Positions 16,521-24,419 of a stretch of DNA of 44,029 bases are shown one piece after another; positions within the stretch are counted from its first letter, which is position 1; each line of letters starts with the position of its first letter. The translations under genes and the position numbers were made by a program. Origin of the DNA: Rhodobacter viridis (GTDB lineage Bacteria > Pseudomonadota > Alphaproteobacteria > Rhodobacterales > Rhodobacteraceae); the NCBI RefSeq assembly GCF_003217355.1, contig NZ_QJTK01000020.1, positions 1 to 44,029 on the forward strand. The letters run 5' to 3'. Under the pieces are notes generated by a model. It saw only the letters and a program-made list of their open reading frames with translations, made no database searches and had not been told where the DNA came from.

Positions 16521-17274
16521 GACGCGCCTCCTTGTGCTTGGCGGCACCACCGAAGCCAGTCGACTGGCGAAAACCCTTGCCGAGCAAGGCTTTGAGGCGG
16601 TCTTTTCCTATGCGGGCCGGACCGATGCGCCCGTGGCGCAGCCGCTGCCCACCCGCATCGGCGGTTTTGGCGGCATCAACGGGCTCGTCGACTATCTGAA
16701 GCGCGAGGGCGTGAGCCATGTGATCGACGCCACCCACCCTTTCGCCGCGCAGATGAGCGCGAATGCCGTCGCGGCCTGTGCCACGGCGGGCGTGCCCCTT
16801 TGCGCCTTCGAGCGCGCGCCCTGGGCCGCGCAGGAGGGCGACCGCTGGACCCATGTCCCCGATCTTGCGGGCGCCGTCGCCGCGCTGCCGCAAGCCCCGG
16901 CGCGGGTGTTCCTGGCCATCGGCAAACAGCATCTGGCCGAGTTTGCCGCCGCACCGCAGCATCACTATTTGCTGCGGTTGGTCGACCCGCCCGAAGGCGC
17001 CCTGCCCCTGCCCGATGCCAAGGCGGTGATCGCCCGCGGACCCTTTGACATTCAAGGGGATACGGAATTGCTGCGCAGCGAAACCATCACCCATATCGTT
17101 GCCAAGAACGCGGGCGGCGCGGGCGCCGAGGCCAAACTGATTGCCGCCCGCAGCTTGGACCTGCCGGTCATTCTGATCGACCGGCCCATGGTCCCCGCGC
17201 GCGAGATCCGCGCGACGCTCGAGGGGGTGATGGGCTGGCTCGCCGATCACGGCGCGACGCCGCGCGGCGTGTAG
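16519..17274 (+). CDS. cobK: Precorrin-6A reductase
   Basis: A 251-residue NADPH-dependent reductase that reduces precorrin-6A to precorrin-6B. It has a Rossmann start LLVLGGTTEASRLAKTLAEQ, then VSHVIDATHPFAAQMSANAV (the conserved DATHPFA motif of CobK/CbiJ), FERAPW, and PVILIDRPMV toward the C-terminus. It is the only cob gene between 12.7 and 24.1 kb on the plus strand. Its start shares CATG with cobL and its end overlaps the end of cobJ by 28 bp. Its promoter must be inside cobL. An inverted cobK between cobJ and cobL also occurs, as I recall, in other aerobic B12 producers. Confidence 0.95.
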   Translation: MTRLLVLGGTTEASRLAKTLAEQGFEAVFSYAGRTDAPVAQPLPTRIGGFGGINGLVDYLKREGVSHVIDATHPFAAQMSANAVAACATAGVPLCAFERAPWAAQEGDRWTHVPDLAGAVAALPQAPARVFLAIGKQHLAEFAAAPQHHYLLRLVDPPEGALPLPDAKAVIARGPFDIQGDTELLRSETITHIVAKNAGGAGAEAKLIAARSLDLPVILIDRPMVPAREIRATLEGVMGWLADHGATPRGV

Positions 17275-17984
17275 ACCCAGCGCCCGATGCGGCGGGTGCT
17301 GGCATTGCCGACCAGAACCACGGTGCGCATGTCGGCCATTTCGGGCGTTGCATCGCGCAGTTCGACCACATTGATCGCCTGTTCGGGCGTCGTCACGGCG
17401 CGCGCAAACAGGATCAGCCGCTCGGGCTCGCATTCCTCGCGCAGGATGTCCAGCACGCGGGTGAACTGATGCGGGCGCGATTTCGAGCGCGGATTGTAAA
17501 ACGCCATCGCGAAATCCCCGCGCGCCGCGTGGCGCAGCCGCTTTTCGAGAATTTCGAAAGGTTTGAGATTGTCCGAAAGGTTGATGGCGCAGAAGTCATG
17601 CCCCAAGGGCGCCCCGGCCGCCGCCGCCGCCGCCAGCATCGCGGTGATGCCGGGCAGGATGCGGATCTCGGTCTGCGCGTATTCCGGATGGGCTTCCAGC
17701 GCCTCGAACAGCGCCGAGGCCATCGCAAAGACCCCCGGATCACCCGAGGAGACCACCACCACGCGCCGACCTTCGGCTGCCATTTCAAGGGCATGGGTCG
17801 CACGATCGAGTTCCACCCGGTTGTCGGTCGGGTGCAGCGTCAGCCCCTCGCGCGCGGCGATGCGAGCAACATAGGGGATGTAGCCCACGATATCGGTGGC
17901 CTCGGCCACGGCGGCCACCACCTCGGGCGTCACCAGATCTTCACGGCCCGGCCCAAGCCCGGCAACGACAACCCAACCGCTCAT
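17247..17984 (-). CDS. cobJ: Precorrin-3B C17-methyltransferase
   Basis: A 245-residue enzyme that methylates C17 of precorrin-3B with ring contraction to precorrin-4. Motifs: VAGLGPGREDLVTPEV, VGYIPYVARI, VVVVSSGDPGVFAMASALFE, ILPGITAMLAAAAAAGAPLG and FCAINLSDNLKPFEILEKRL, then FYNPRSKSRPHQ, which is diagnostic of CobJ/CbiH. It overlaps cobI by 4 bp. Its 3' end overlaps the convergent cobK by 28 bp, and no terminator is visible there, so transcription from cobJ may continue through the antisense of cobK into cobL. Confidence 0.95.
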   Translation of the reverse strand: MSGWVVVAGLGPGREDLVTPEVVAAVAEATDIVGYIPYVARIAAREGLTLHPTDNRVELDRATHALEMAAEGRRVVVVSSGDPGVFAMASALFEALEAHPEYAQTEIRILPGITAMLAAAAAAGAPLGHDFCAINLSDNLKPFEILEKRLRHAARGDFAMAFYNPRSKSRPHQFTRVLDILREECEPERLILFARAVTTPEQAINVVELRDATPEMADMRTVVLVGNASTRRIGRWVYTPRGVAP

Positions 17985-18718
17985 TCCTCGCCCCCCAGTT
18001 CCGGCCGCCGCCCCTGCCCGTGCACCAGCACGATGGCGAAATAGGGACAATCCTCCTCGGCCACATCGACCAGACGCGCGATGCGCTCGGTCGGCATCGT
18101 GCCGCGCTCGACCAGCCACGCAGCCTCGAGCCGCCCCGCAACCGCAAGCGCGCGCTTGATTTTCGGCAGGTTGCGCCCGGTCTTCATCACCACGATCGCA
18201 TCCGACCGTTCCATATGCGCGACCAGATCCGCCTCGGGCAAAGTCCCCGCCATCACCGTCAGCACATCGTCACCCCAGGTGATCGGCGTGCCCGTCGCCC
18301 ACCAGCAGCCCACCATGCCGGGAATGCCGGGGATCACTTCGACCTCGGCCCGCCCCTGCAGGCGGGTGTAAAGGTGCATGAACGAGCCATAAAGGAAGGG
18401 ATCACCTTCACAGAGCACAACAATATCGCGGGTTTTCGAAAGTTCCGAAAGTCGCGACGCCCAGTCGTCGTAAAACCGCGCCAGCGCCTCGTTATATTCC
18501 GGGGACTCGACCGGAAGTTCGGTCGTCACCGGATATTCCATCGCATGCTCGACCACATCCGGGCGCAGCATCCCCTCGACGATCCGCCGCGCCTGACCGG
18601 GCCGCCCCGCCTTGCGGAAATGCGCGATGTCGGTCGCGCCACGAATGGCGCGGTCGGATTTCACCGAGATCAGCTCGGGGTCACCCGGCCCAAGACCGGC
18701 GCAAAGGATGCGTCCCAT
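17981..18718 (-). CDS. cobI: Precorrin-2 C20-methyltransferase
   Basis: A 245-residue enzyme that methylates C20 of precorrin-2 to precorrin-3A, the substrate for CobZ. It has LCAGLGPGDPELISVKSDRA, HFRKAGRPGQARR, VVLCEGDPFLYGSFMHLY, and VIPGIPGMVGCWWATG with the W residues typical of CobI, then VMKTGRNLPKIKRAL. It follows cobH by 2 bp and overlaps cobJ by 4 bp. Confidence 0.95.
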   Translation of the reverse strand: MGRILCAGLGPGDPELISVKSDRAIRGATDIAHFRKAGRPGQARRIVEGMLRPDVVEHAMEYPVTTELPVESPEYNEALARFYDDWASRLSELSKTRDIVVLCEGDPFLYGSFMHLYTRLQGRAEVEVIPGIPGMVGCWWATGTPITWGDDVLTVMAGTLPEADLVAHMERSDAIVVMKTGRNLPKIKRALAVAGRLEAAWLVERGTMPTERIARLVDVAEEDCPYFAIVLVHGQGRRPELGGEE

Positions 18719-18720
18719 CT

Positions 18721-19350
18721 CTATTCCTTCCGACTGGCCAAGGCGTTCACCGCCGCGACAGTGATGGCCGAGCCGCCAAGCCGCCCCTCGACAATCACCC
18801 ACGGCACCGGATTCGCCAGCGCCAGCGCCGCCTTCGATTCCGCGGCGCCGATGAAGCCCACCGGACAGCCGATGATCGCCGCCGGGCGCGGGCAGGACGG
18901 GTCTTCGAGCATGTTCAAAAGGTGGAACAAGGCCGTCGGCGCATTGCCGATCGCCACCACAGCCCCTTCGAGTTTCGGGCGCCACAGCTCCAGCGCCGCG
19001 GCAGAGCGGGTGTTTTCCATCTCGCGCGCCAGTTCGGGCACGCGGGGATCTTGCAGCGTGCAGATCACCTCGTTCTGCGCGGGCAGACGGGCGCGGGTGA
19101 TACCTTCGGAAACCATCCGCGCATCGCAGAGGATCGGCGCCCCGGCTTCAAGCGCGGCACGGGCTGCAATCGCCATGCCGGGCGCGAAGCGGACGTGATG
19201 TTCCAGCCCCACCATCCCGGCGGCATGGATCATGCGGACCACCACCACCTCTTCCTCGGCGGTGAAGCGGGCCAGATCGGCCTCGGCGCGGATCGTGGCG
19301 AAGGACTGCACATAGATCTTCGCGCCGTCCTTTTCATACTCATGGGGCAT
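18721..19350 (-). CDS. cobH: Precorrin-8X methylmutase
   Basis: A 209-residue enzyme that moves the methyl group from C11 to C12 of precorrin-8X, forming hydrogenobyrinate. The catalytic His is in VVVRMIHAAGMVGLEHHVRF (near residue 42), with ILCDARMVSEGITRARLP, AIGNAPTALFHLLNML and GCPVGFIGAAESKAAL downstream, all strongly conserved. It is located 27 bp after cobN and 2 bp before cobI. Confidence 0.96.
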   Translation of the reverse strand: MPHEYEKDGAKIYVQSFATIRAEADLARFTAEEEVVVVRMIHAAGMVGLEHHVRFAPGMAIAARAALEAGAPILCDARMVSEGITRARLPAQNEVICTLQDPRVPELAREMENTRSAAALELWRPKLEGAVVAIGNAPTALFHLLNMLEDPSCPRPAAIIGCPVGFIGAAESKAALALANPVPWVIVEGRLGGSAITVAAVNALASRKE

Positions 19351-19377
19351 CGGGGGTCATCCTTCGGGTTGGCGCGC

Positions 19378-22300
19378 TCATAGCCTCTCCTCGAGGCTTG
19401 CCGCAATCGAATTGCGCCGGGTGAGCCAGAGGCCCGCCTCGGCGAGACGGCGGAAAAGATCGCGCATGGCGTCAAGCGCCTCGGGGTTTTCGCGGGAAAG
19501 GAACGCGGTCACGTCGTCGCGGCCGAGCGTCGCCTCGTGGTAAAGATCGAAGAGATGTGCGGGCACGACCTGGGCCAGATGCGCAAAGGCCGCCATGTGA
19601 TCGAGCGTCGCCGCGATCTCGGCACCGCCGCGGAAGCCGTGCCGCATCATCCCCTCGACCCAGGCCGGATTGCTGGCACGGGCCCGCACGACGCGGGCGA
19701 TTTCCTCGGGCAGGCTACGGGCGCGCGGGCGGTTTGGGTCGGTGGCGTCCAGATGGTAAAGCGCGGGGGCCTCGGCGCCCAGACGCGCGAGGGCGGCGGC
19801 AAACCCGGCTTCATGCGCGGCATAGTCCGAGGCCAGCAGGATATCGCTTTCGGGCAGATCCTGCGCATGCACGAAACTGTCGGCCCCCCTCAGGCGGGCT
19901 TCCAGAGCCGCCCGGTCAGCGCTGATTTCACCTTTTTTGTCAATGGCATAGGAGGAAGCGGCAAGCCAGGCCTCGCCCGCTTTCGCCCGCGCCTCGGGGG
20001 TAAAGGCGTCCATCGCCGTGCCCATGTTCAAGCCGTATTGGCCGGGGCGCGGGCCAAAGACGCGCGGGGCGGCGGCAAGGTAGGGGTTGTCCTCCGCTGC
20101 CTCCTCGCGGGTGGCCAGCGCCTCGGCGCCGGTCTCGAAAAGCTGGGCGAGACCCGGAAAGATGTCGCGGAAAAGGCCCGAGACCCGCAAAGTCACGTCG
20201 ATGCGGGGGCGGCCGAGCAGGGCGAGCGGAATGACCTCGACCCCCGAGACCCGGGCCGCGCCCTCGTCCCAGACCGGTTTCAGACCGGCCAGATGCAGCG
20301 CCATGGCGAATTCCTCGCCTGCCGTCCGCATCGTGGCACTGCCCCAGAGATCGACAACCAGCCCCCGCGGCCAGTCGCCATGATCTTGCAGGTGTTTGCG
20401 CAGCAGTTCCTCGGCCAGTTTCACGCCTTGGGCATGGGCGGCACGCGAAGGCACGGCGCGGGGATCGACAGAGAACAGATTGCGCCCGGTCGGCAGCACG
20501 TCCGAGCGCCCGCGCGCCGGGCTGCCCGAGGGGCCGGGGGGCACACGCTTGCCCGCCAAAGCGGCCGAGAGCCCCGCCTGTTCTTCGGTCCCGCAAGCGC
20601 CCTGCCCCAGCACATGCAGCCCGTCACCAAACAGGCTTTCCTTGATATCGCAGACAAAACGGTCGATGCGGGTGATCGCTTCGGCAGCCGAGGCTTGGGC
20701 GGGAATGCCCAGATCATCCTCGACGCCGCTCGCGCGGGCTTCGTCACGGATATCGGCGATCAGCCGGTCGCGCCGGGCGGGGTCGAGCCCGTCGGCGGTG
20801 GAATATTCATCGAGCAGCCGTTCGAGCCGCGCCATCCCCTCGGGCACGGCCGCGCGCGACAAGGGCGGCGGCAGATGGCCGAGCGTCACGGCGCAAAGCC
20901 GCCGTTTCGCCTGCGCCGCCTCGCCCGGGTCGTTGACGATGAACGGATAGACGACGGGCGCCGCCGCCAGCACCTCGGGCCAGCAGGTTTCCGACAGCGC
21001 AACGGCTTTGCCCGGCAGCCATTCGAGCGTGCCATGCGCGCCCATATGAACGAGCGCGTCGATGCCCTGCGCCTTCAGCCAGAGGTAAAAGGCGACATAG
21101 GAATGCCGCGGCGTGCGGGAAAGATCGTGATAGTCACCGTCGCGGCTTTGCACATCGCCACGCTCGGGTTGCAGCGCGATCAGCGCAGAGCCTCGGCGCA
21201 GGGCGGCAAAGTGGAAGGCGCCATCGCTGCAGGCCGGATCGGTCTCGGGGGCGCCCCAGGCCTCGGTCAGCGCCTGACGCAGCGGCTCGGGCAGGGTTTG
21301 AAACGCGGTCAAATACTCGGCCAAGGGCCAGCTCAAGCGCTCACCCGCCAGCGCTTCGAGGGGCGCGCCGGGGGCAATCGCATAGCCTTCTGTCGTCAAC
21401 TGGGCCAGCAAAGCCTCGGTCGAGGCGAGCGCATCAAGGCCGACGGCATGGGCCATCTGCCAGGCGCGGCCGGGATAGGTCGACAGAACCACCGCCAGCT
21501 TGCGCGCGGCAGCCGGGGTTTTGGCCAGCCGATGCCAGCCGGTGATGCGGTCAAGCGCCGCCTCGACCCGGGCCGGATCGGCGCGATGGGCGAAGCGGGA
21601 ATATTCCAGATCAGGATCGCGCGGTTCAGGCGCCTTGAACGAGACGACACCGGCGAACAGACGGCCGTCGACCTCGGGCAGGACGACATGCATGGCGAGG
21701 TCCGCGGGCGAGAGGCCCCGGTCGGCCTGCGCCCAATCGCGCTTGCGGGCGGTGGACAGGGCAACCTGGAAGACCGGCACGTCGTAGCGGTCAAAGGGGG
21801 TCATGCCATCGGCGCCCTGCGCCGAAAAGGCGGTGGCATTGATGACAAGCGCCGGGGCGCGGCCATCGAGCCGGGCTTGCAGGGCATCGCCCAACCCCTC
21901 GGCCTTCAGCGAGGCCGCAAAGACGCCGCAAGCCGCGAAGCCGCGCGCGCGCAGACCCGCGATCAGCGCGTCGATCGGCGCCGTATCGGCCGAGGTCAGA
22001 TAGGAGCGGTAGAAGGACACCAGCGCCAGCGGCCCCTCGCCTTCGGGCGCGGGGATCACGCCCTTGGCGGGGTCGTAAAGACCCCAGTCGGGCAAGCGCT
22101 TGTCGCCCGGCACCGGGGGCGCATAAAGACCCGAGGCCAAGGCCAGCTGCGCCAGCGCCGCCTGCGCCGCGACGGCGCCGCCCGCATCGCAGAGTTCCTT
22201 CAGCCGGCGCAGCGTCGAAACCGGCAGGGTCGACAACTCGTCCAGCCGTTCATCCGGGCGGCCATCGGCGGGCAGCACCGCCAGCGCGATGCCCTTGCGC

Positions 22301-22614
22301 CGACACAGATCCTGCACCGAGGCGAGGCCATAGGGCCAGTAGGTCTCGCCGCCGATCAGCCGGATCAGGATGCCCTTGGCGCCCGACAGCGTGTTTTCAA
22401 CGTAAGTATCGACCGAAATCGGATGTTTCAGCGCCACGAGATTGGCGAGACGCAGGCTCGGCAGCCGCCCGCCCGCCCGTTTCCAGCCCGCCGCGAAAGC
22501 GCCCAGATCGCTGTCGGAAAGCGACAGCACCACAAGATCGGCCGGGCGCTGACCGAGATCGGTCGGCACCGCGGTTTCCTCGAGCCCGTGGCTTTCGCGG
22601 AAGACGACATGCAT
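19378..22614 (-). CDS. cobN: Aerobic cobaltochelatase large subunit CobN
   Basis: A 1078-residue BchH-related subunit that binds hydrogenobyrinate a,c-diamide and inserts cobalt, using an AAA+ CobS-CobT motor. The N-terminal 100 residues contain NLVALKHPISVDTYVENTLS. The core has SYVAFYLWLKAQGIDALVHMGAHGTLEWLPGK, a chelatase hallmark (HMGAHGTLEW), plus LPTGRNLFSVDPRAVPS and GVEVIPLALLGRPRIDVTLRVSG. It is somewhat shorter than the Pseudomonas denitrificans protein. cobS and cobT are absent from the window and must be elsewhere. It overlaps the cobW stop by one base. Confidence 0.95.
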   Translation of the reverse strand: MHVVFRESHGLEETAVPTDLGQRPADLVVLSLSDSDLGAFAAGWKRAGGRLPSLRLANLVALKHPISVDTYVENTLSGAKGILIRLIGGETYWPYGLASVQDLCRRKGIALAVLPADGRPDERLDELSTLPVSTLRRLKELCDAGGAVAAQAALAQLALASGLYAPPVPGDKRLPDWGLYDPAKGVIPAPEGEGPLALVSFYRSYLTSADTAPIDALIAGLRARGFAACGVFAASLKAEGLGDALQARLDGRAPALVINATAFSAQGADGMTPFDRYDVPVFQVALSTARKRDWAQADRGLSPADLAMHVVLPEVDGRLFAGVVSFKAPEPRDPDLEYSRFAHRADPARVEAALDRITGWHRLAKTPAAARKLAVVLSTYPGRAWQMAHAVGLDALASTEALLAQLTTEGYAIAPGAPLEALAGERLSWPLAEYLTAFQTLPEPLRQALTEAWGAPETDPACSDGAFHFAALRRGSALIALQPERGDVQSRDGDYHDLSRTPRHSYVAFYLWLKAQGIDALVHMGAHGTLEWLPGKAVALSETCWPEVLAAAPVVYPFIVNDPGEAAQAKRRLCAVTLGHLPPPLSRAAVPEGMARLERLLDEYSTADGLDPARRDRLIADIRDEARASGVEDDLGIPAQASAAEAITRIDRFVCDIKESLFGDGLHVLGQGACGTEEQAGLSAALAGKRVPPGPSGSPARGRSDVLPTGRNLFSVDPRAVPSRAAHAQGVKLAEELLRKHLQDHGDWPRGLVVDLWGSATMRTAGEEFAMALHLAGLKPVWDEGAARVSGVEVIPLALLGRPRIDVTLRVSGLFRDIFPGLAQLFETGAEALATREEAAEDNPYLAAAPRVFGPRPGQYGLNMGTAMDAFTPEARAKAGEAWLAASSYAIDKKGEISADRAALEARLRGADSFVHAQDLPESDILLASDYAAHEAGFAAALARLGAEAPALYHLDATDPNRPRARSLPEEIARVVRARASNPAWVEGMMRHGFRGGAEIAATLDHMAAFAHLAQVVPAHLFDLYHEATLGRDDVTAFLSRENPEALDAMRDLFRRLAEAGLWLTRRNSIAASLEERL

Positions 22615-23660
22615 CAGGCGGCGACCCCGTCCATCAGCACCGCGCGGATCGCGGCCTCGTCGACATCGTCATGCTCGGCGATGACGACCAGCGCCGAGCG
22701 GCGAGTATCAGCCCCCCACGGACGGTCGTATTGATGCCGCACGCGCTCGCCCACGGCCTGCACCAAGAGCCGCATCGGCTTGCCGGTCACGGCGACATGA
22801 CCCTTGACGCGCAGGATGTTCTGTTCGCGCGCCAGCCGCTCGATCGCGGCAACGAGTTTCGCCGGATCGGCGATTTCCGGGATCTCGATCACCACCGTGT
22901 CGAAATCGTCATGCTCGTGTTCGCCGTGGTCGTCGTGATGGCTCGGCCGCGCCGCCAGATCGTCTTCGGCGGCGGCGCCAAGGCCAAGGATCACCTTCGG
23001 ATCGATCACGCCCTCGGTCAGCGGCAGGATCGGCAGCTTGCGCGGCACTTCCGCCTCGATCAGCGCACGGGCGGCTTCGACGCCTTCTTCCCCGGCCAGA
23101 TCGGCCTTCGACAGAAGGATGATGTCAGCGCAGGCGATCTGATCCTCGAAGACCTCGGAGAGGGGCGTTTCGTGATCGATGCTGTCATCGGCCAGACGCT
23201 GCGCATCGACGGCCTCCACATCGGGGGCAAAGCGGCCCGCGGCGACGGCCTCGGCGTCAGCCACGGCAATCACGCCATCCACCGTGATCTTCGAGCGGAT
23301 CGCGGGCCAGTCGAAGGCCTTGAGCAGCGGTTTCGGCAGCGCCAGACCCGAGGTCTCGATCAGGATGTGGTCGGGGCGGACGCGCCGGGCCATCAGAGCC
23401 TCGATCGTCGGGATGAAGTCTTCGGCGACGGTGCAGCAGATGCAGCCATTCGCCAGCTCGACAATGTTTTCATCGGGGCAGTTTTCATCGGCGCATTGGC
23501 GCAGAATCTCGCCATCGACGCCGACGGTGCCGAATTCATTGACGAGAACCGCCAGCTTGCGGCCCTGCGGGTTCGCCATCAGGTGGCGGATCAGCGTGGT
23601 CTTGCCCGCCCCGAGGAAGCCGGTGATCACGGTGACGGGGATTTTGACGAGATCGGACAT
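22614..23660 (-). CDS. cobW: CobW, COG0523-family metal-chaperone GTPase
   Basis: A 348-residue G3E-family GTPase thought to deliver cobalt to the CobNST chelatase. It has Walker A GFLGAGKTT (14-22), NEFG (41-44), the metal-binding CxCC motif in NGCICCTV (Cys73, 75, 76), and G4-type SKAD (184-187). A His/Asp-rich patch HHDDHGEHEHDD at 241-252 is a probable second metal site. The C-terminal CobW-C domain contains LRVKGHVAVTGKPMRLLVQAV. It lies 3 bp after the DUF1636 gene and overlaps cobN by 1 bp, all under the second B12 riboswitch. Confidence 0.94.
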   Translation of the reverse strand: MSDLVKIPVTVITGFLGAGKTTLIRHLMANPQGRKLAVLVNEFGTVGVDGEILRQCADENCPDENIVELANGCICCTVAEDFIPTIEALMARRVRPDHILIETSGLALPKPLLKAFDWPAIRSKITVDGVIAVADAEAVAAGRFAPDVEAVDAQRLADDSIDHETPLSEVFEDQIACADIILLSKADLAGEEGVEAARALIEAEVPRKLPILPLTEGVIDPKVILGLGAAAEDDLAARPSHHDDHGEHEHDDFDTVVIEIPEIADPAKLVAAIERLAREQNILRVKGHVAVTGKPMRLLVQAVGERVRHQYDRPWGADTRRSALVVIAEHDDVDEAAIRAVLMDGVAA

Positions 23661-23663
23661 GGG

Positions 23664-24077
23664 TCACTCCTGCGGGGGAATACGGGCAAGACATTGCTTG
23701 CGAAAGATTTCAGGGCGCTCGCGCCAGGGGATCAGGCCCTTTTCGGCGGCCTCGAACTGGGCGGCACCGGCGAGGATCGTCTCGGCGTCGCGGGCGTCGA
23801 GGCGGCCGAAGACATAGGACCATTTGCCGGGGCCAGAGAGCGCGACGGTGCAGCCCTGACCGCAGGCGGAGAGGCATTCGACCGGCACGATTTTCACTCC
23901 CTCGGGCACGGGCAGCGCGGCGAGCGCATGGGCGAGACGCTCGCCCGGGCGCGTGGTCGCGCCTTCGGCCAGCGGACAGGCGCCACAGCCCGCGGCGCCC
24001 ACCGTGCAACCCTCGCAGCCCAAGGGGGCCGCAGCGGTGCCGCGACAGGTGGTGCAGACATGCAGCGTGGTGGCCAT
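23664..24077 (-). CDS. DUF1636-type Cys-rich, ferredoxin-like protein
   Basis: A 137-residue cytoplasmic protein with nine cysteines (8, 11, 21, 24, 31, 34, 68, 72, 76). The frame VCTTCRG ... VECLSACGQGCTVAL ... GKWSYVFG is that of the DUF1636 family of small metal/Fe-S-binding proteins found next to cobalamin genes; its fold resembles thioredoxin-like 2Fe-2S ferredoxins. The block between residues 20 and 35, with two extra CxxC pairs (CEGC, CGAC), is not a feature I associate with the usual family. It is the first gene after the riboswitch and is linked to cobW and cobN, suggesting a role in metal or electron supply to cobalt insertion or corrin reduction. Function is unproven. Confidence 0.8.
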   Translation of the reverse strand: MATTLHVCTTCRGTAAAPLGCEGCTVGAAGCGACPLAEGATTRPGERLAHALAALPVPEGVKIVPVECLSACGQGCTVALSGPGKWSYVFGRLDARDAETILAGAAQFEAAEKGLIPWRERPEIFRKQCLARIPPQE

Positions 24078-24169
24078 CGCCCCTCCTAGTGGGTTTGGGG
24101 GAACGGCCAGAGTGAGAGCGCAGACGCCCTGCCCCCGGTCGCGGAACACCCCGTCCGCCCGAAATCCAT

Positions 24170-24367
24170 GCGCTGGCAGGTCTCCCGGCTTGCGGATGCG
24201 AGGGGGGATGCCCCTCACGGTCGCCCCCCCTTCCCGGCTTTTGCCAGTGGCCTGGGGCGCCCTCTCCGGTCACGGTCGCGGGGGCGGCTGCGGTCGGGTT
24301 TCGCGGCGAAGCCGTCGCAATTCCCTTCACATTCCCTCTTCGCCTGTCATAGGACAGAAACCAGCGC
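24170..24367 (-). promoter_or_regulatory. Cobalamin riboswitch upstream of the DUF1636-cobW-cobN operon
   Basis: On the minus strand the B12 box AGCCGGGAGACCTGCC occupies 24190-24175. The GGCCACTG core strand lies at 24252-24245, preceded by a GCCCCCGCGACCGTGA segment (about 24286-24271) and an AGAGGGAATGTGAAGGG segment (about 24337-24321). A TTGACA promoter puts transcription start at its 5' end. It differs from the cbiM riboswitch in nearly every helix but keeps the core. It is expected to turn down the whole corrin-ring operon when B12 is present. Confidence 0.92.
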
Positions 24368-24373
24368 CCGCCC

Positions 24374-24402
24374 TGAGTGGCCAAGACGCGATCTATTGTC
24401 AA
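24374..24402 (-). promoter_or_regulatory. Promoter for the corrin-ring operon riboswitch
   Basis: Minus-strand -35 TTGACA (24402-24397), 17-bp spacer, weak -10 CACTCA (24379-24374), start predicted near 24367 at the riboswitch 5' end. The -35 is only 18 bp from the start codon of the divergent cobO. Confidence 0.5.
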
Positions 24403-24419
24403 GCGCGAGGACCGCCCCG

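Noticed and set aside
19537-22734. Very long open frame on the plus strand antisense to cobN
   Set aside because: High GC with strong third-position bias keeps the antisense frame open. The translation is Arg/Gln/Gly-rich with no domain, while the minus strand encodes a clear CobN.
12728-24077. Frameshift or pseudogene in the corrin-ring operon
   Set aside because: Every gene has an intact frame, normal length and family motifs; junctions are short overlaps as expected for translational coupling.
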